Part shown: positions 25,663-34,838 of the stretch, piece by piece
Layout: every line of letters starts with the position of its first letter
How positions within the stretch are numbered: position 1 is the first letter of the stretch
Assembly: GCF_018603885.1 (NCBI RefSeq)
Contig: NZ_JAHGAW010000001.1
Location: forward strand, 372,001-436,000
Origin: Sphingobium nicotianae
GTDB taxonomy: Bacteria; Pseudomonadota; Alphaproteobacteria; Sphingomonadales; Sphingomonadaceae
Reading direction: 5' to 3'
Length of the DNA stretch: 64,000 bases
Program-made: the position numbers and the translations under genes
Notes under the pieces: model-generated
What the model was told of the DNA's origin: nothing
What the model saw: only the letters and a program-made list of their open reading frames with translations
Database searches by the model: none

Positions 25663-27423
25663 TCAATCATGCGCGCCGGCCGGTGTGGCAATCACCGGCC
25701 GGCCGCAGCCGATCGCCGCCATATGGTCGCGGCGCTGTTGGATATACTCGCTGCCCGCAAAACGCGGCACGACGGGATGGACGCCCAAGGGCCAGAACTG
25801 GCTCCGGTCCATGATCGCCACGCGCTTGGTGGCACATAGCCGGTCGATCTGCGCCTCGCTGAGCATCTGCAAGGCGATCACCGCCGGACGCGCCAGCCGA
25901 CCCTCGTCGAACCGGACGAGATCGGTCATGTAGTAGCCGCCCCTGATGTCGACGAGCACGACATCGGCATCGGCAGCCCGGATCGCCGCCATGGTCCGCG
26001 CATAGCCGCGCACATAGCCCTCGCTGTCCTGAACGAGCCACAGGCCTGAGAGCAGCGAGAAGATGGCAGCCGCGGCAACCAGGCGCATCTGCCTGCCGCC
26101 CTCCGGCACCACGGCGCGCCAGCCCAGACCCGCCAGCAGGCACAGCGCCCCCATCTGGCCATGCATGTAGCGAAAGCCCCAGCCATAGCCCTGGTAGAGC
26201 GCCAGCCCCATCCCGATCAGCACGCCGAGCAGCAGCGGCACGGCGATCGGCACCTCGCGAAGCAACCCGCGCCAGCGCACCGCGAACATCGACAGCCCCG
26301 CCAGCGGCAGCAGCATCAGGTTGTTCCAGCCGACCAGCCGTGCATTGTTGAGCAGCGGCTGCCACTTCTCCAGCCGCCCGAATAGGCTTTGCAGCTTGTC
26401 GAATATCCCGTTGGTACGATGCGCATCGCTGGGGGGGGCTGCGCCGACCAGTTCGGTGAGCGCCATCGGCCAGAGCCGCGCCCAGATGATCATCATCGCC
26501 ACCATCACCAGCGCATGGAAGGCGGCCCCCCCCCAGCGCCGGTTCGCCGCCATCCACAGGATGAAGGGGCCGATAAACAATAGCGGAAAATGCCATTGAT
26601 GCAGTCCCGCCGCCAGCAGCGCGACGATCGCCGCCATACCGTGCCCCAGCCTGTCCCCGCGCAGAACCAGCGCCAGCCAGACCATGTTGAAGGCGAAATG
26701 GCTGGTCATCGCATAAGGCGTCATCGCCGTCGTGACGAGCTGGGCAGACGTCAGCGCCATGATCATGACGATCATCACCGCGTCCCGCCGATCCGGCATC
26801 AGCTTGCGCGCGACATGCCAGAGAGCAGCCAGCCCGGCGGCCAGCGTGACCGGCGCGGCGAGATCGGCGCTACCGAGCCAGCCAAACAGAGCACGAATGG
26901 CCGCGTGAACTGGGAGGTAGATAGCTGTCCAGTGCGTATCCGCACCGTATGGGCTGTAAAATTCCGGCATCAGCGCACGCCGATATGGAATCCACTCCGC
27001 CGGAATCGACCAGCCGATGTGGCCGTCTGCAAGATAGGCGCCGGCGAGCTCGACCATGACTTCATCGCGCGATGGGCTGTAGCCGTGGAAGACGAGATTT
27101 CGGCCCAGCCATGCGACGAGCATTGCGATGGCGATGCCAGCCGCGATTGGCCAGTTCCCGCCAGCCCGAGCGTGCGGACTCCCGTCCGGCCGCCGCAGCG
27201 CCAGAGCCCAGAGCGCGAGGCCGGCAAGCGCCAAGGCCTGCATATCCAGCACCCACATGTCCTGCCGCGCGAAGAAATATTCGGCGAGACCGCGAATCCT
27301 AACATCCCGAATGTGCCACAGCCATGCGCCCAGGGAGAGCGCAAGTATCAGCGCTGCCCCGAGCGAAAGGGCGATCGGCAGCGCGCGTGACAGGCCGCCA
27401 GCCCGATCAGACGATGGGAACAT
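25663..27423 (-). CDS. Polytopic membrane protein, probable GT-C fold glycosyltransferase
   Basis: A 586-residue protein with about ten or eleven hydrophobic segments. After the second segment the loop SPSRDEVMVELAGAYL (about 116-131) carries the Asp-Glu typical of the first periplasmic loop of GT-C (PMT/ArnT-like) enzymes; the C-terminus is a soluble periplasmic domain of about 130 residues. Probably transfers a sugar from a polyprenyl-phosphate donor. It is last in the minus-strand polysaccharide operon and its start overlaps FkbM by 17 bases. Odd: the coding strand contains a C8 and a G9 run about 90 bases apart (see findings). Confidence 0.7.
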   Translation of the reverse strand: MFPSSDRAGGLSRALPIALSLGAALILALSLGAWLWHIRDVRIRGLAEYFFARQDMWVLDMQALALAGLALWALALRRPDGSPHARAGGNWPIAAGIAIAMLVAWLGRNLVFHGYSPSRDEVMVELAGAYLADGHIGWSIPAEWIPYRRALMPEFYSPYGADTHWTAIYLPVHAAIRALFGWLGSADLAAPVTLAAGLAALWHVARKLMPDRRDAVMIVMIMALTSAQLVTTAMTPYAMTSHFAFNMVWLALVLRGDRLGHGMAAIVALLAAGLHQWHFPLLFIGPFILWMAANRRWGGAAFHALVMVAMMIIWARLWPMALTELVGAAPPSDAHRTNGIFDKLQSLFGRLEKWQPLLNNARLVGWNNLMLLPLAGLSMFAVRWRGLLREVPIAVPLLLGVLIGMGLALYQGYGWGFRYMHGQMGALCLLAGLGWRAVVPEGGRQMRLVAAAAIFSLLSGLWLVQDSEGYVRGYARTMAAIRAADADVVLVDIRGGYYMTDLVRFDEGRLARPAVIALQMLSEAQIDRLCATKRVAIMDRSQFWPLGVHPVVPRFAGSEYIQQRRDHMAAIGCGRPVIATPAGAHD

Positions 27424-28177
27424 TGCCGCCCAGAGTCAGCTCCGCGCGGACGAAAAGGCCGTCCAGCTCGACCAGCAGCGGAAAATGGCCCTTGTTGTTG
27501 GCGAAGATGGCATTGGGTACGAAGCCAGCCTCGGCCAACAGCGCGATCATCGTGCGATAATCGGTCGCACCTGCGTAGAGGGGCCGGACCGCTAGTTCGG
27601 TCTGCACGCCAGTCATGTGGCGGAGCACCGCGCTGGCGCCCGAGCAGACCTGCGCATCATGGCCCTGCGTGTCCATCTTGAGGAGGAAGGCGCGGGCATC
27701 CCGCGCCGGCATCAGGTCAGGCAGCAGACTGTCGAGCCGCGCGCAGGGGACGCGCACGGTCTCCGTCACCCGATTGCGTTCGGCGAAGATCGCCTCCAGC
27801 CCCTGGTCGGGGCGATTTAGCGAACTGAACTGGTCCGCTGCCATGATGTTGAACTCGGCCTCGCCGTCGCGGTCGGACAGGGCGATGTTATAGACATGCC
27901 AGTTGCTGTCCTTGCCGGCCGCCCTTTCGAGCGCGGCGCACACGACAGGATTGGGCTCGAAGGAAAGGATCGTCCCCCCAAACTTCACATCGCGCCGGAG
28001 CATCGTCGCATATTGCCCAGCGTTGGCGCCAACATCGATCACGCAATCGATCGCGAAATGGGCGATGAAACGCCGCAACGCGACGATCTCGCCGTATTGA
28101 TGCTGGCGACCAGCCAGACCAAGACGAACGGCCAGCCAACGATCGCGCAATTCGCGGCGATAGCGCGCCAAACTCAT
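27407..28177 (-). CDS. FkbM family SAM-dependent methyltransferase
   Basis: A 256-residue methyltransferase with the FkbM signature: motif I CVIDVGANAGQYATMLRRDV (about 44-63), ILSFEPNPVVCAALERAA, NIALSDRDGEAEFNI, and FLLKMDTQGHDAQVCSGA. Members O-methylate sugars or polyketides; in a polysaccharide operon a sugar O-methyl group is the likely product. ATG 28177 overlaps the previous stop as ATGA and begins MSLARYRREL. Confidence 0.87.
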   Translation of the reverse strand: MSLARYRRELRDRWLAVRLGLAGRQHQYGEIVALRRFIAHFAIDCVIDVGANAGQYATMLRRDVKFGGTILSFEPNPVVCAALERAAGKDSNWHVYNIALSDRDGEAEFNIMAADQFSSLNRPDQGLEAIFAERNRVTETVRVPCARLDSLLPDLMPARDARAFLLKMDTQGHDAQVCSGASAVLRHMTGVQTELAVRPLYAGATDYRTMIALLAEAGFVPNAIFANNKGHFPLLVELDGLFVRAELTLGGNVPIV

Positions 28178-29325
28178 ATCCGCGCCTCGAATCGGGCTAT
28201 CGCGTCGAGATAGGCATGCTCGGTCTGCTCCGCTGCCCTGTCCCATCCATCCATTGCGGCGCCATAGGCAAGCGCAGCCCTCCCCCGTGCCTCGCGCAAA
28301 CCTTCATCCAAGAGCAGCGAGCGAAGTTTCTCGGTCAAGGCCTGGGCATCGCCGGCCGGGAATCGCGACGCCACATCCTGCGGAATTTCCCCGAACATGC
28401 CCGCGTCGCTGGTCACCATGGCCGCGCCATAGCGCAGCGCTGAGAGGAAGGCACCGCTCGAATCGATCGCCCGATAAGGAAATGCGAGAATGTCTGCCGC
28501 ACGCAGATGCGCATCGAGCCGATGCTCGGTCAGAAAACCCAGATCGGTGATCAGACGATCGCCCAGACCGCCCCCCTGAATGGCTCCGAGGAAGGCCTCG
28601 ACGGGCATGAAGGGCTTTCCGGAGATCGCCAGCTCGAAGTCGAGGCCCTCGCGCCAGAGCGTGAGGCATGCCTGCACCAGCAGGTCGAGCCCCTTGTAGG
28701 GCCGGATCGTGCCGAAGAAGAGAATCCGCGGGCAATTGGGCTTGGGAACGGCCGCGACGTCCTCCGCCGCCGCCTCGCGCAGGCGCATCGGCGGGTGCTG
28801 CACGATGTGGATGCGCTCTTCCTCCAGCCCCTGTGCCAGCAGAGCGTCACGAGTCTGTTCCCCATGGACGATCAGCGTGTCGAACTGCGTCAGAAGTGCG
28901 CCATAGCCGCGACCCTGTGCATTGCTGTCTCCGTGAAAGGGCTGCGCATTGTGGACAGTGTGGACCAGCGCCACGCGATCCCGCAGGCGACGCAGCAGGC
29001 GGGCATCGGCTGGCGCGAACGGCAGCCACTGGAAGTGCGCGATATCGCCCGCAAGGGCTTTGAGCGAGCCAACGCGAACGTCGATCGCATAATCCAGAGC
29101 CTTGGCAGCTTGACCGATCTTTCCTTCGCCAAGCAGCGGGCGCAAGCGCTCGCCGATGGAGAAAAAGCGCGCCTCGTACCGATAGCGCTTCGGCACGATC
29201 GCATCGGTCGAGCGCATCGGACGGCCAAGCAAAGTGACATCATGGCCCCGGGCAGCAATCGCCTCGCACAGGCCGTCGTCATAGCGCGCAGTGAACAGTG
29301 AGGGGTCGATCATCGCCACTTTCAT
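28174..29325 (-). CDS. Glycosyltransferase family 4 protein
   Basis: A 383-residue GT-B enzyme: N-terminal MKVAMIDPSLFTARYDDGLC, acceptor-domain HTVHNAQPFHGDSN, donor-domain ILFFGTIRPYKGLDLLVQAC (about 205-224), LAISGKPFMP and AADILAFPYRAIDSSGAFLS in the position of the E-x7-E segment (here without the first Glu). ATGA overlap with the flippase gene upstream and with FkbM downstream. Role: chain elongation of the surface polysaccharide. Confidence 0.87.
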   Translation of the reverse strand: MKVAMIDPSLFTARYDDGLCEAIAARGHDVTLLGRPMRSTDAIVPKRYRYEARFFSIGERLRPLLGEGKIGQAAKALDYAIDVRVGSLKALAGDIAHFQWLPFAPADARLLRRLRDRVALVHTVHNAQPFHGDSNAQGRGYGALLTQFDTLIVHGEQTRDALLAQGLEEERIHIVQHPPMRLREAAAEDVAAVPKPNCPRILFFGTIRPYKGLDLLVQACLTLWREGLDFELAISGKPFMPVEAFLGAIQGGGLGDRLITDLGFLTEHRLDAHLRAADILAFPYRAIDSSGAFLSALRYGAAMVTSDAGMFGEIPQDVASRFPAGDAQALTEKLRSLLLDEGLREARGRAALAYGAAMDGWDRAAEQTEHAYLDAIARFEARI

Positions 29326-30647
29326 GACGTCGCTTCCCCGCCAAGGCGGGCCAGCATCCGGCCATGGACGAGCGCCAGGACGAGATGGACCACGGCGTAG
29401 AGCGCTATGAAGGTCATGGAGAGACTCCAGCCCCAATGCTCCTGTAAGGCCGCTGCCAGCGGCGCGCTGAGCAGGCTGCCGATCAGAAAGGCGAAGGATG
29501 GTCCGACGAGAGCACCGAACCGGCCGAGGCCATTCTGCAGATAGACCGAGACACAGATCACGCTGAGACCAACCAGAAGCACCGAAATCATCACCAGCTC
29601 AATCCATTGTATCGTGATGTTTCCGGCGAATATGACGTGTGACAGCGGCCGGCCGACAAGTACAATTCCCGCAGCCGATGCCGCGGCCACGAGCAGCATC
29701 CAGCGCAGGCAGCGCACCAGTCCGGCGCGAAAGGCGGCGATGTCGCCGGCGAAATAATCCCGCGTCAGCCCCGGTAGTGTCGTTTCGATCAGGGCGCGGA
29801 TGACGGCCGAAAGGGCTCGCGACGTCTTGAAGGCAAAATCGAACAGGAGGAGCGGCCGGGCGTCGTGTGTCGCCGCAGCGATGGTGAAATAAGGTGCATT
29901 ATAGGCAGCCACGTCGAACAAGGTCAGTGCCCCAGTCCGACCAAAATCCGCAAGATAGTGCGCGCGGACGTGCGCGGCGCCCCGCCCCGCAGCAAGCCAC
30001 TGCGCTGGTGTCATCGCAAGCGAGCGGTGGACGATAGCCAGTCCCACGACCAGCAAGCAAAGCGCAAGTGCGAGCTGCAGCACGACGGATTCCAGGATCG
30101 GCAGCCCGGCAAGCGAAGCGAAGAGCAGCGCGATGCCGGTGAAGCGGCGCACGAAATCGAGCCCTTCCCACCAGAGATTATGATCGAGCGCTGCGAGGGC
30201 CCGGCGCGCGAGGATGGCCAACAGATTGACGGCACTGACGCCGTAGAAAGCGATGAAGAGCGCCGGATGCGCCGTCGGGATCAGCCGCGCCAGGATGGCC
30301 GCGCCGATCAGGCACGCCCCGAGCGCGATGATGCCGGCCATCAGCCAGAACAACGCCACGATCTCCTCGCTGCGGAAACTCCCCTCGCCCGCAATCCGGT
30401 CGCGACGTAGGCGGCTATAGGCGATCGAGGTCAGGCCAAGCTCGGCAGAGACCGTGAAATTGGCAAAGGCGATGAGCAGCAGAAAGGTCCGGAACTCGCC
30501 GATCGGCAGCAGGCGCACGAACACGAATGTAACAACGAAGCCCCAGAGCATCGCAAGAGCAACATTGCCAAGCTTGGCGAGACCGAGCAGGCCGGGAACG
30601 CGCTCCAGCCGTCCGGCGAGCGCGACCAGACCGCCGCTTGCGCTCAT
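29322..30647 (-). CDS. Polysaccharide flippase-like membrane protein (Wzx/MOP type)
   Basis: A 441-residue protein with about 12 hydrophobic segments, opening GLLGLAKLGNVALAMLWGFV and FRTFLLLIAFANFTVSAELG, the layout of MOP-superfamily oligosaccharide flippases that move lipid-linked repeat units across the inner membrane. Assignment is by topology and operon position rather than a sharp motif. ATGA overlaps at both ends place it firmly between the methyltransferase and the GT4 gene. Confidence 0.78.
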   Translation of the reverse strand: MSASGGLVALAGRLERVPGLLGLAKLGNVALAMLWGFVVTFVFVRLLPIGEFRTFLLLIAFANFTVSAELGLTSIAYSRLRRDRIAGEGSFRSEEIVALFWLMAGIIALGACLIGAAILARLIPTAHPALFIAFYGVSAVNLLAILARRALAALDHNLWWEGLDFVRRFTGIALLFASLAGLPILESVVLQLALALCLLVVGLAIVHRSLAMTPAQWLAAGRGAAHVRAHYLADFGRTGALTLFDVAAYNAPYFTIAAATHDARPLLLFDFAFKTSRALSAVIRALIETTLPGLTRDYFAGDIAAFRAGLVRCLRWMLLVAAASAAGIVLVGRPLSHVIFAGNITIQWIELVMISVLLVGLSVICVSVYLQNGLGRFGALVGPSFAFLIGSLLSAPLAAALQEHWGWSLSMTFIALYAVVHLVLALVHGRMLARLGGEATS

Positions 30648-31387
30648 GCCGGGCGACGGGCCCGGAACAGGGTGTCGGCAAGCGCCATGCGACGCACCTG
30701 ATCGGCTGGCAGCGCGGCCGCGTCGATAATTTCGATCTCGAAGCCTGCCGCGCGGATCCGCTCGGCAAAGTCGCGGCCATATTGGCGGACATGATCCCAT
30801 TGGCCAAAGCGCCGCTCCCGCTCACGCCCGGAAAGGTCGCGCGGGCCGTCCTCGCTCGGTTTCTCCCACAACGGCACCAACAGCCACGCCTCGCCGCCCG
30901 GCTTTAGCGCGCGCAGGACATTGCGCAGCACCACCGCATCGTCCGGCACATGCTCCATGACATGGCTCGCATAGACCCGATCGAACCGTGCCTCGTCCGA
31001 CATGCTCATGAGATCAAGCTGCTGCATGCCGGGAACACCGTATCGGTCAGGATCGATATCGGCCGGAACATAGTCGCCCGCGCCAGCATAGAAACGTTGG
31101 ACCAGACTGCCCTCGTTCGGCGCGCAGTGGAGGATTGCCGCGCCATCGGGGATCGTGATCAGACCAGCGTCGAGCAGCGCATGCATTAGCCGTTCGCGGG
31201 GCGAAGCGCCGCACCGGATGCAGCCCCACTCACGCTCCGCACCATAGCGGAAGAAACCGGCAACGTCATGCCGGCAGGCAGGACAATGCCAATCCTTGTG
31301 CGCGCCCAGCGCCGCGCGCGCGGCGAGCATGCTGCGCGAAAAATGCTTGCCAGCGGCCTTGAGAATGCGCTGCGAGGTGATCATCAT
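30644..31387 (-). CDS. Class I SAM-dependent methyltransferase with N-terminal zinc ribbon
   Basis: A 247-residue protein. Residues about 33-62 hold CPAC and CIRC pairs (HCPACRHDVAG ... WGCIRCGASPRE), a small zinc ribbon. The methyltransferase core follows with DRVYASHVMEHVPDDAVVLR (about 135-154) and VLRALKPGGEAWLLVPLWEK, the Methyltransf_11-like post-I and motif III region. Likely modifies a nucleotide-sugar or polymer. ATG 31387, ATGA overlap with the flippase gene downstream. Confidence 0.83.
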   Translation of the reverse strand: MMITSQRILKAAGKHFSRSMLAARAALGAHKDWHCPACRHDVAGFFRYGAEREWGCIRCGASPRERLMHALLDAGLITIPDGAAILHCAPNEGSLVQRFYAGAGDYVPADIDPDRYGVPGMQQLDLMSMSDEARFDRVYASHVMEHVPDDAVVLRNVLRALKPGGEAWLLVPLWEKPSEDGPRDLSGRERERRFGQWDHVRQYGRDFAERIRAAGFEIEIIDAAALPADQVRRMALADTLFRARRPA

Positions 31388-31431
31388 GCCAGCCTATAGC
31401 GCGCCCGCACGATTGCGGAAGTAACAGTTGG

Positions 31432-32571
31432 TCAATTTCCGTCGCGCGATTTGGCCGGCACCCAGATGGTGAAGGTCTGCCCCCGCATGGCAAGGAGGAT
31501 GCCTTTCAGCGTCGCGACATAAGCCAGTCCCATATCGATGATCGCCGCGATCGGCCCACGCCGCGCCATCAGACCAAGCATCAGCAGAATGATCGCGGCC
31601 GCACCGAGGGCGATAGCGGCGATGGGATTGATCGTCCAGGTGAGCGCGAATCCCGCGCTTCCCCCGATCGCCATCCAGGCCGCGCCGAACCAGCGCACGA
31701 TCTTGCGCGAAGCATATTTGAACCGGTCGAGCGCTCTCATGCGGCGCAGTTGCGGGCGCAGATAGCTATGCGTGTGCCAGCTGCGCGCCGCGATACGCAC
31801 CTTGCGGCGATATTCGTCCTCCCGCCGCGCCACCATCATCTCGCGGGCGATCACGTCCTTCGCCTTGATCAGCCGCTTGCCGGCGAAGACGACCGACATG
31901 GAGACAGTAAGATCGTCGAGCACGCTGTCAGGAAAATCCGGATAGAGCGCGCGCCGGATCGAGAAGATCGAGCCGTCCGCGCCCATCACATTCCCGCAGC
32001 GCGATTCCAGGTCCTTGAGGCTTTCCTCCATGCGCCAATACAGCGCGCCGACCGATGCGGACGCACTACTGTCCGTGCCACCATAGCGGAGCGAGCCGAG
32101 CACCCCGCCGACGGCCGGATCGGCATAGTAAGACAGGAGCCGATCGATCGCATCCTCATCGAGCAGGACATTGGCGTCGGTGAAGATGAGGATGTCGGCG
32201 CTGGCCCGGGCCGCCAGCTGTTTCATACCATGCGCCTTCCCGCTGCGACCAGGGCCGCGGACGAGCGTCACGGCGTCACTTGCCTGCACGAGCAGGTCGC
32301 CTGTTCCGTCGCTCGACCCGTCGTCGAACGCGAGGATCTCGAGCGCGTGGTATCGGGCCTTCAAGGTGCGCAGGTTTCCGATCTTGGCGGGCAGCGAAGC
32401 CGCCTCGTTATAAGCGCAGAAAAGCAATGAGGCCGGAGGGGGTGAGGTCTCGGTCTGCCGCATCACCGGGCGTTCGGGAATCATTCGCAGAATCAGCGGA
32501 TAGAAGAGGAACGGCCACAGGAGGAGGACAGCGCTCAGCAAAATCAGCGCGACGAGCAGAAGTTGGATCAT
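31432..32571 (-). CDS. Glycosyltransferase family 2 membrane protein
   Basis: A 379-residue inverting transferase. One N-terminal membrane helix (LLLVALILLSAVLLLWPFLF), then the GT-A domain: LLFCAYNEAASLPAKIGNL, LAFDDGSSDGTGDLL with the nucleotide-binding Asp, ILIFTDANVLLDEDAIDRLL (DxD-like), MGADGSIFSIRRALYPDF, and two or three C-terminal membrane helices (about 290-365). This layout is that of processive or polyprenyl-linked GT2 enzymes. It stands between the sugar-1-P transferase and the methyltransferase genes with gaps of about 45 bases. Confidence 0.86.
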   Translation of the reverse strand: MIQLLLVALILLSAVLLLWPFLFYPLILRMIPERPVMRQTETSPPPASLLFCAYNEAASLPAKIGNLRTLKARYHALEILAFDDGSSDGTGDLLVQASDAVTLVRGPGRSGKAHGMKQLAARASADILIFTDANVLLDEDAIDRLLSYYADPAVGGVLGSLRYGGTDSSASASVGALYWRMEESLKDLESRCGNVMGADGSIFSIRRALYPDFPDSVLDDLTVSMSVVFAGKRLIKAKDVIAREMMVARREDEYRRKVRIAARSWHTHSYLRPQLRRMRALDRFKYASRKIVRWFGAAWMAIGGSAGFALTWTINPIAAIALGAAAIILLMLGLMARRGPIAAIIDMGLAYVATLKGILLAMRGQTFTIWVPAKSRDGN

Positions 32572-32616
32572 CTCACCCGTTCTTTCTGTTGCAGCCGCAG
32601 AAACGAGCAGGCCTCC

Positions 32617-34020
32617 TCAAAACGCATTGTCATGCGCCAGCACCCCCAGCGTCGCGACGATGATGCGCAGGTCGCGCCAGATCGACCAGTTGGTCACATA
32701 TTCCAGATCGGACTGCAGCCGGTTGATCAGATCCTCATGTCGGTCGGTCGGGCCGCGATGGCCGCGCACCTGCGCGAGGCCGGTCATGCCGGGCTTGATG
32801 CAATGCCGTGCCCAATAGCGCTCGTCGACTTCCCAATAGAGGCTGTCAGCGGCTTTGGCGGCGGGTGCGTGCGGGCGCGGGCCGACGATGCTCATGTCGC
32901 CCTTGAGCACGTTGAGGAGCTGGGGCAGCTCGTCGATGCTGGTCCTGCGCAGGAAGGCGCCAACGCGGCTGACGCGGGGATCGTCCTTCTCCGTGAGCTT
33001 GTCGGCTGCAGAGTCGGTCAGCGCAGTATGCATTGTGCGGAACTTGAAGATCATGAACGGTCGCCCATCCTTGCCGATCCGCTGCTGGCGGAAGAAGACC
33101 GGGCCAGGACCGGAGAGCTTCACCGCGATCGCCGCGGCGACAAGCACGGGTGACAGCACCAGCACGGCCGGCACGCCGATCGCCAGGTCGAGCAGGCGCT
33201 TGACGATGCGGTCACGGAACAGGAGCGGACCGCCGGCCACCACGATGGTGGGATGATCGTCGAACGCGCTGACCTTGGCGGGCGCGAAACGGCGAAGCTC
33301 GGGCACGAGGATCTCGCCCTTGGCCGACAGTGCCGTCAGCGCGATTCGCCAAGCCTCGATCCTATCGGGCGGGCAAGCGACCACGACACGTTCGGCGCCG
33401 CCCACACCGTGGGCGAGCCGCTCGGCCATGCCGGCATCGCGCTGCGCGGGATCGACGCCGATGGCAGCGGCATCGATCCGCCAAGCCTCGCGTGGCGTCT
33501 CGATATCGACCCCATCGACCAGCAGCACAGTGATATGCGGCACCTCGCCCAGTAGCGCGATGCCGATCCGCTCGATGAGCAGGCGCGCGATGTAGAGGCT
33601 CGCCGCCGAAATCAGCAAACCGACGAGAAAGGTGAGACGCGAGAGCTGCTCGGCGACCTTGCCCAGATAGACGATGATCAGCATGAGCATGGCTGCCTGC
33701 GCCAGGCTCCAGATCGCCTTGGCCGCACTTGCCCGGCGATTGCCGATCATGCGGATGCCATAGACACCGCCATTCACGGCGATCAGCGTGTAAACCGGCG
33801 CGATCATGGCGAACATGACCAGGCCATGGGGCTTGCCCGGCTCGCCGGTCAGCGAATGCAACACAAGGATGTTAGCCAGCGCGAATCCGAGCCCCAGCAC
33901 CATGATGTCGATGAGGATGCTCAGGATATAGAGGCGCAGGCGCGCCACTTCCTTGGACGGCGCTGGTTTCGCGGTCATGGCCCGCGCGCTATGCGGGGGC
34001 GTTGGAAGCGTCAATGACAT
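32617..34020 (-). CDS. Undecaprenyl-phosphate sugar-1-phosphate transferase (bacterial sugar transferase)
   Basis: A 467-residue WcaJ/WbaP-type protein that starts polymer synthesis by loading a sugar-1-phosphate on undecaprenyl phosphate. Four N-terminal membrane helices (about 30-150), a CoA-binding-like middle domain, then the catalytic domain from about 270: [67 protein letters not shown] and VGPRPHAP. Start taken as MSLTLPTPPHSARAM (34020); 33978 and a TTG/ATG near 34083/34074 are possible. A second enzyme of this family is at 57039. Confidence 0.9.
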   Translation of the reverse strand: MSLTLPTPPHSARAMTAKPAPSKEVARLRLYILSILIDIMVLGLGFALANILVLHSLTGEPGKPHGLVMFAMIAPVYTLIAVNGGVYGIRMIGNRRASAAKAIWSLAQAAMLMLIIVYLGKVAEQLSRLTFLVGLLISAASLYIARLLIERIGIALLGEVPHITVLLVDGVDIETPREAWRIDAAAIGVDPAQRDAGMAERLAHGVGGAERVVVACPPDRIEAWRIALTALSAKGEILVPELRRFAPAKVSAFDDHPTIVVAGGPLLFRDRIVKRLLDLAIGVPAVLVLSPVLVAAAIAVKLSGPGPVFFRQQRIGKDGRPFMIFKFRTMHTALTDSAADKLTEKDDPRVSRVGAFLRRTSIDELPQLLNVLKGDMSIVGPRPHAPAAKAADSLYWEVDERYWARHCIKPGMTGLAQVRGHRGPTDRHEDLINRLQSDLEYVTNWSIWRDLRIIVATLGVLAHDNAF

Positions 34021-34144
34021 TGTTGCGCCGGCGGTCCGCCAAAACTGCTCCAATATCGGCCACAGATGCACCATCCGTCCCAAACTCTGTGACAGATCGA
34101 TGAAAGCTTGTTGATTACGATTTCATGACGGTCGATAAGCGCCC

Positions 34145-34834
34145 ATGCTTAAACCACCTTTTCCAGCCGCCGCACCCATTCAGCGCGTTCAGAAAAACCT
34201 TCTCGCGGTACCGGAACGACGATTGCTGAACTGGCTGTGCAGCGTCCTCCCGGGCTGGGTAACCCCCGATTTGCTGACAGCTGCGGGCGTGCTGGGCGCG
34301 ATCATGACCTTCGTGGGCTATGCCGCAAGCGGCTTCAGCGTTGCCTGGCTGTGGCTGGCGATCGTCGGCTATGTGGTGCAATGGTTCGGCGACTCGCTCG
34401 ACGGCAGCCTCGCGCGGTTCCGGCGGATCGAACGGCCCTCCTACGGCTATTTCATCGATCATAGCTGCGACGGGCTGGTCACGTTGCTGATCCTGGGCGG
34501 CATGGGGTGCAGCCCGTTCGTGCGGATCGACGTGGCGATGCTGACCGTCACCGGCTACCTGCTGCTCTCCATCCATTCCTATCTCGCCGCGCGGGTGATG
34601 GGCGAGTTCAAGCTTTCCTACGGCATTGGCGGGCCGACCGAACTGCGCTTCGTCCTCATCGGCCTCACCCTGGCGATGATGGCCAGCGGGACGCGGCACG
34701 AGCCCATCCCGGGCATTTCCGGCTACGACATGTTCGTCGGCGGGGTCGGCGCGCTGTTCGTGCTGATCTTCATCGTCCAGACGCTGGTTACCGGCCGCCG
34801 CCTGCTGGAGGCGGAGCCGGGCAACCCGCTCTAA
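34145..34834 (+). CDS. CDP-alcohol phosphatidyltransferase family membrane protein
   Basis: A 229-residue integral membrane protein with the full CDP-alcohol signature D-G-x2-A-R-x9-G-x3-D-x3-D, here DSLDGSLARFRRIERPSYGY then FIDHSCD (about 82-108). About six hydrophobic segments. The family transfers a CDP-linked alcohol headgroup; whether the acceptor is a lipid or a glycan is not visible. It is on the plus strand between two minus-strand polysaccharide genes, divergent from the sugar transferase and convergent with wecC, so it is its own transcription unit. Confidence 0.88.
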   Translation: MLKPPFPAAAPIQRVQKNLLAVPERRLLNWLCSVLPGWVTPDLLTAAGVLGAIMTFVGYAASGFSVAWLWLAIVGYVVQWFGDSLDGSLARFRRIERPSYGYFIDHSCDGLVTLLILGGMGCSPFVRIDVAMLTVTGYLLLSIHSYLAARVMGEFKLSYGIGGPTELRFVLIGLTLAMMASGTRHEPIPGISGYDMFVGGVGALFVLIFIVQTLVTGRRLLEAEPGNPL

Positions 34835-34838
34835 GACC

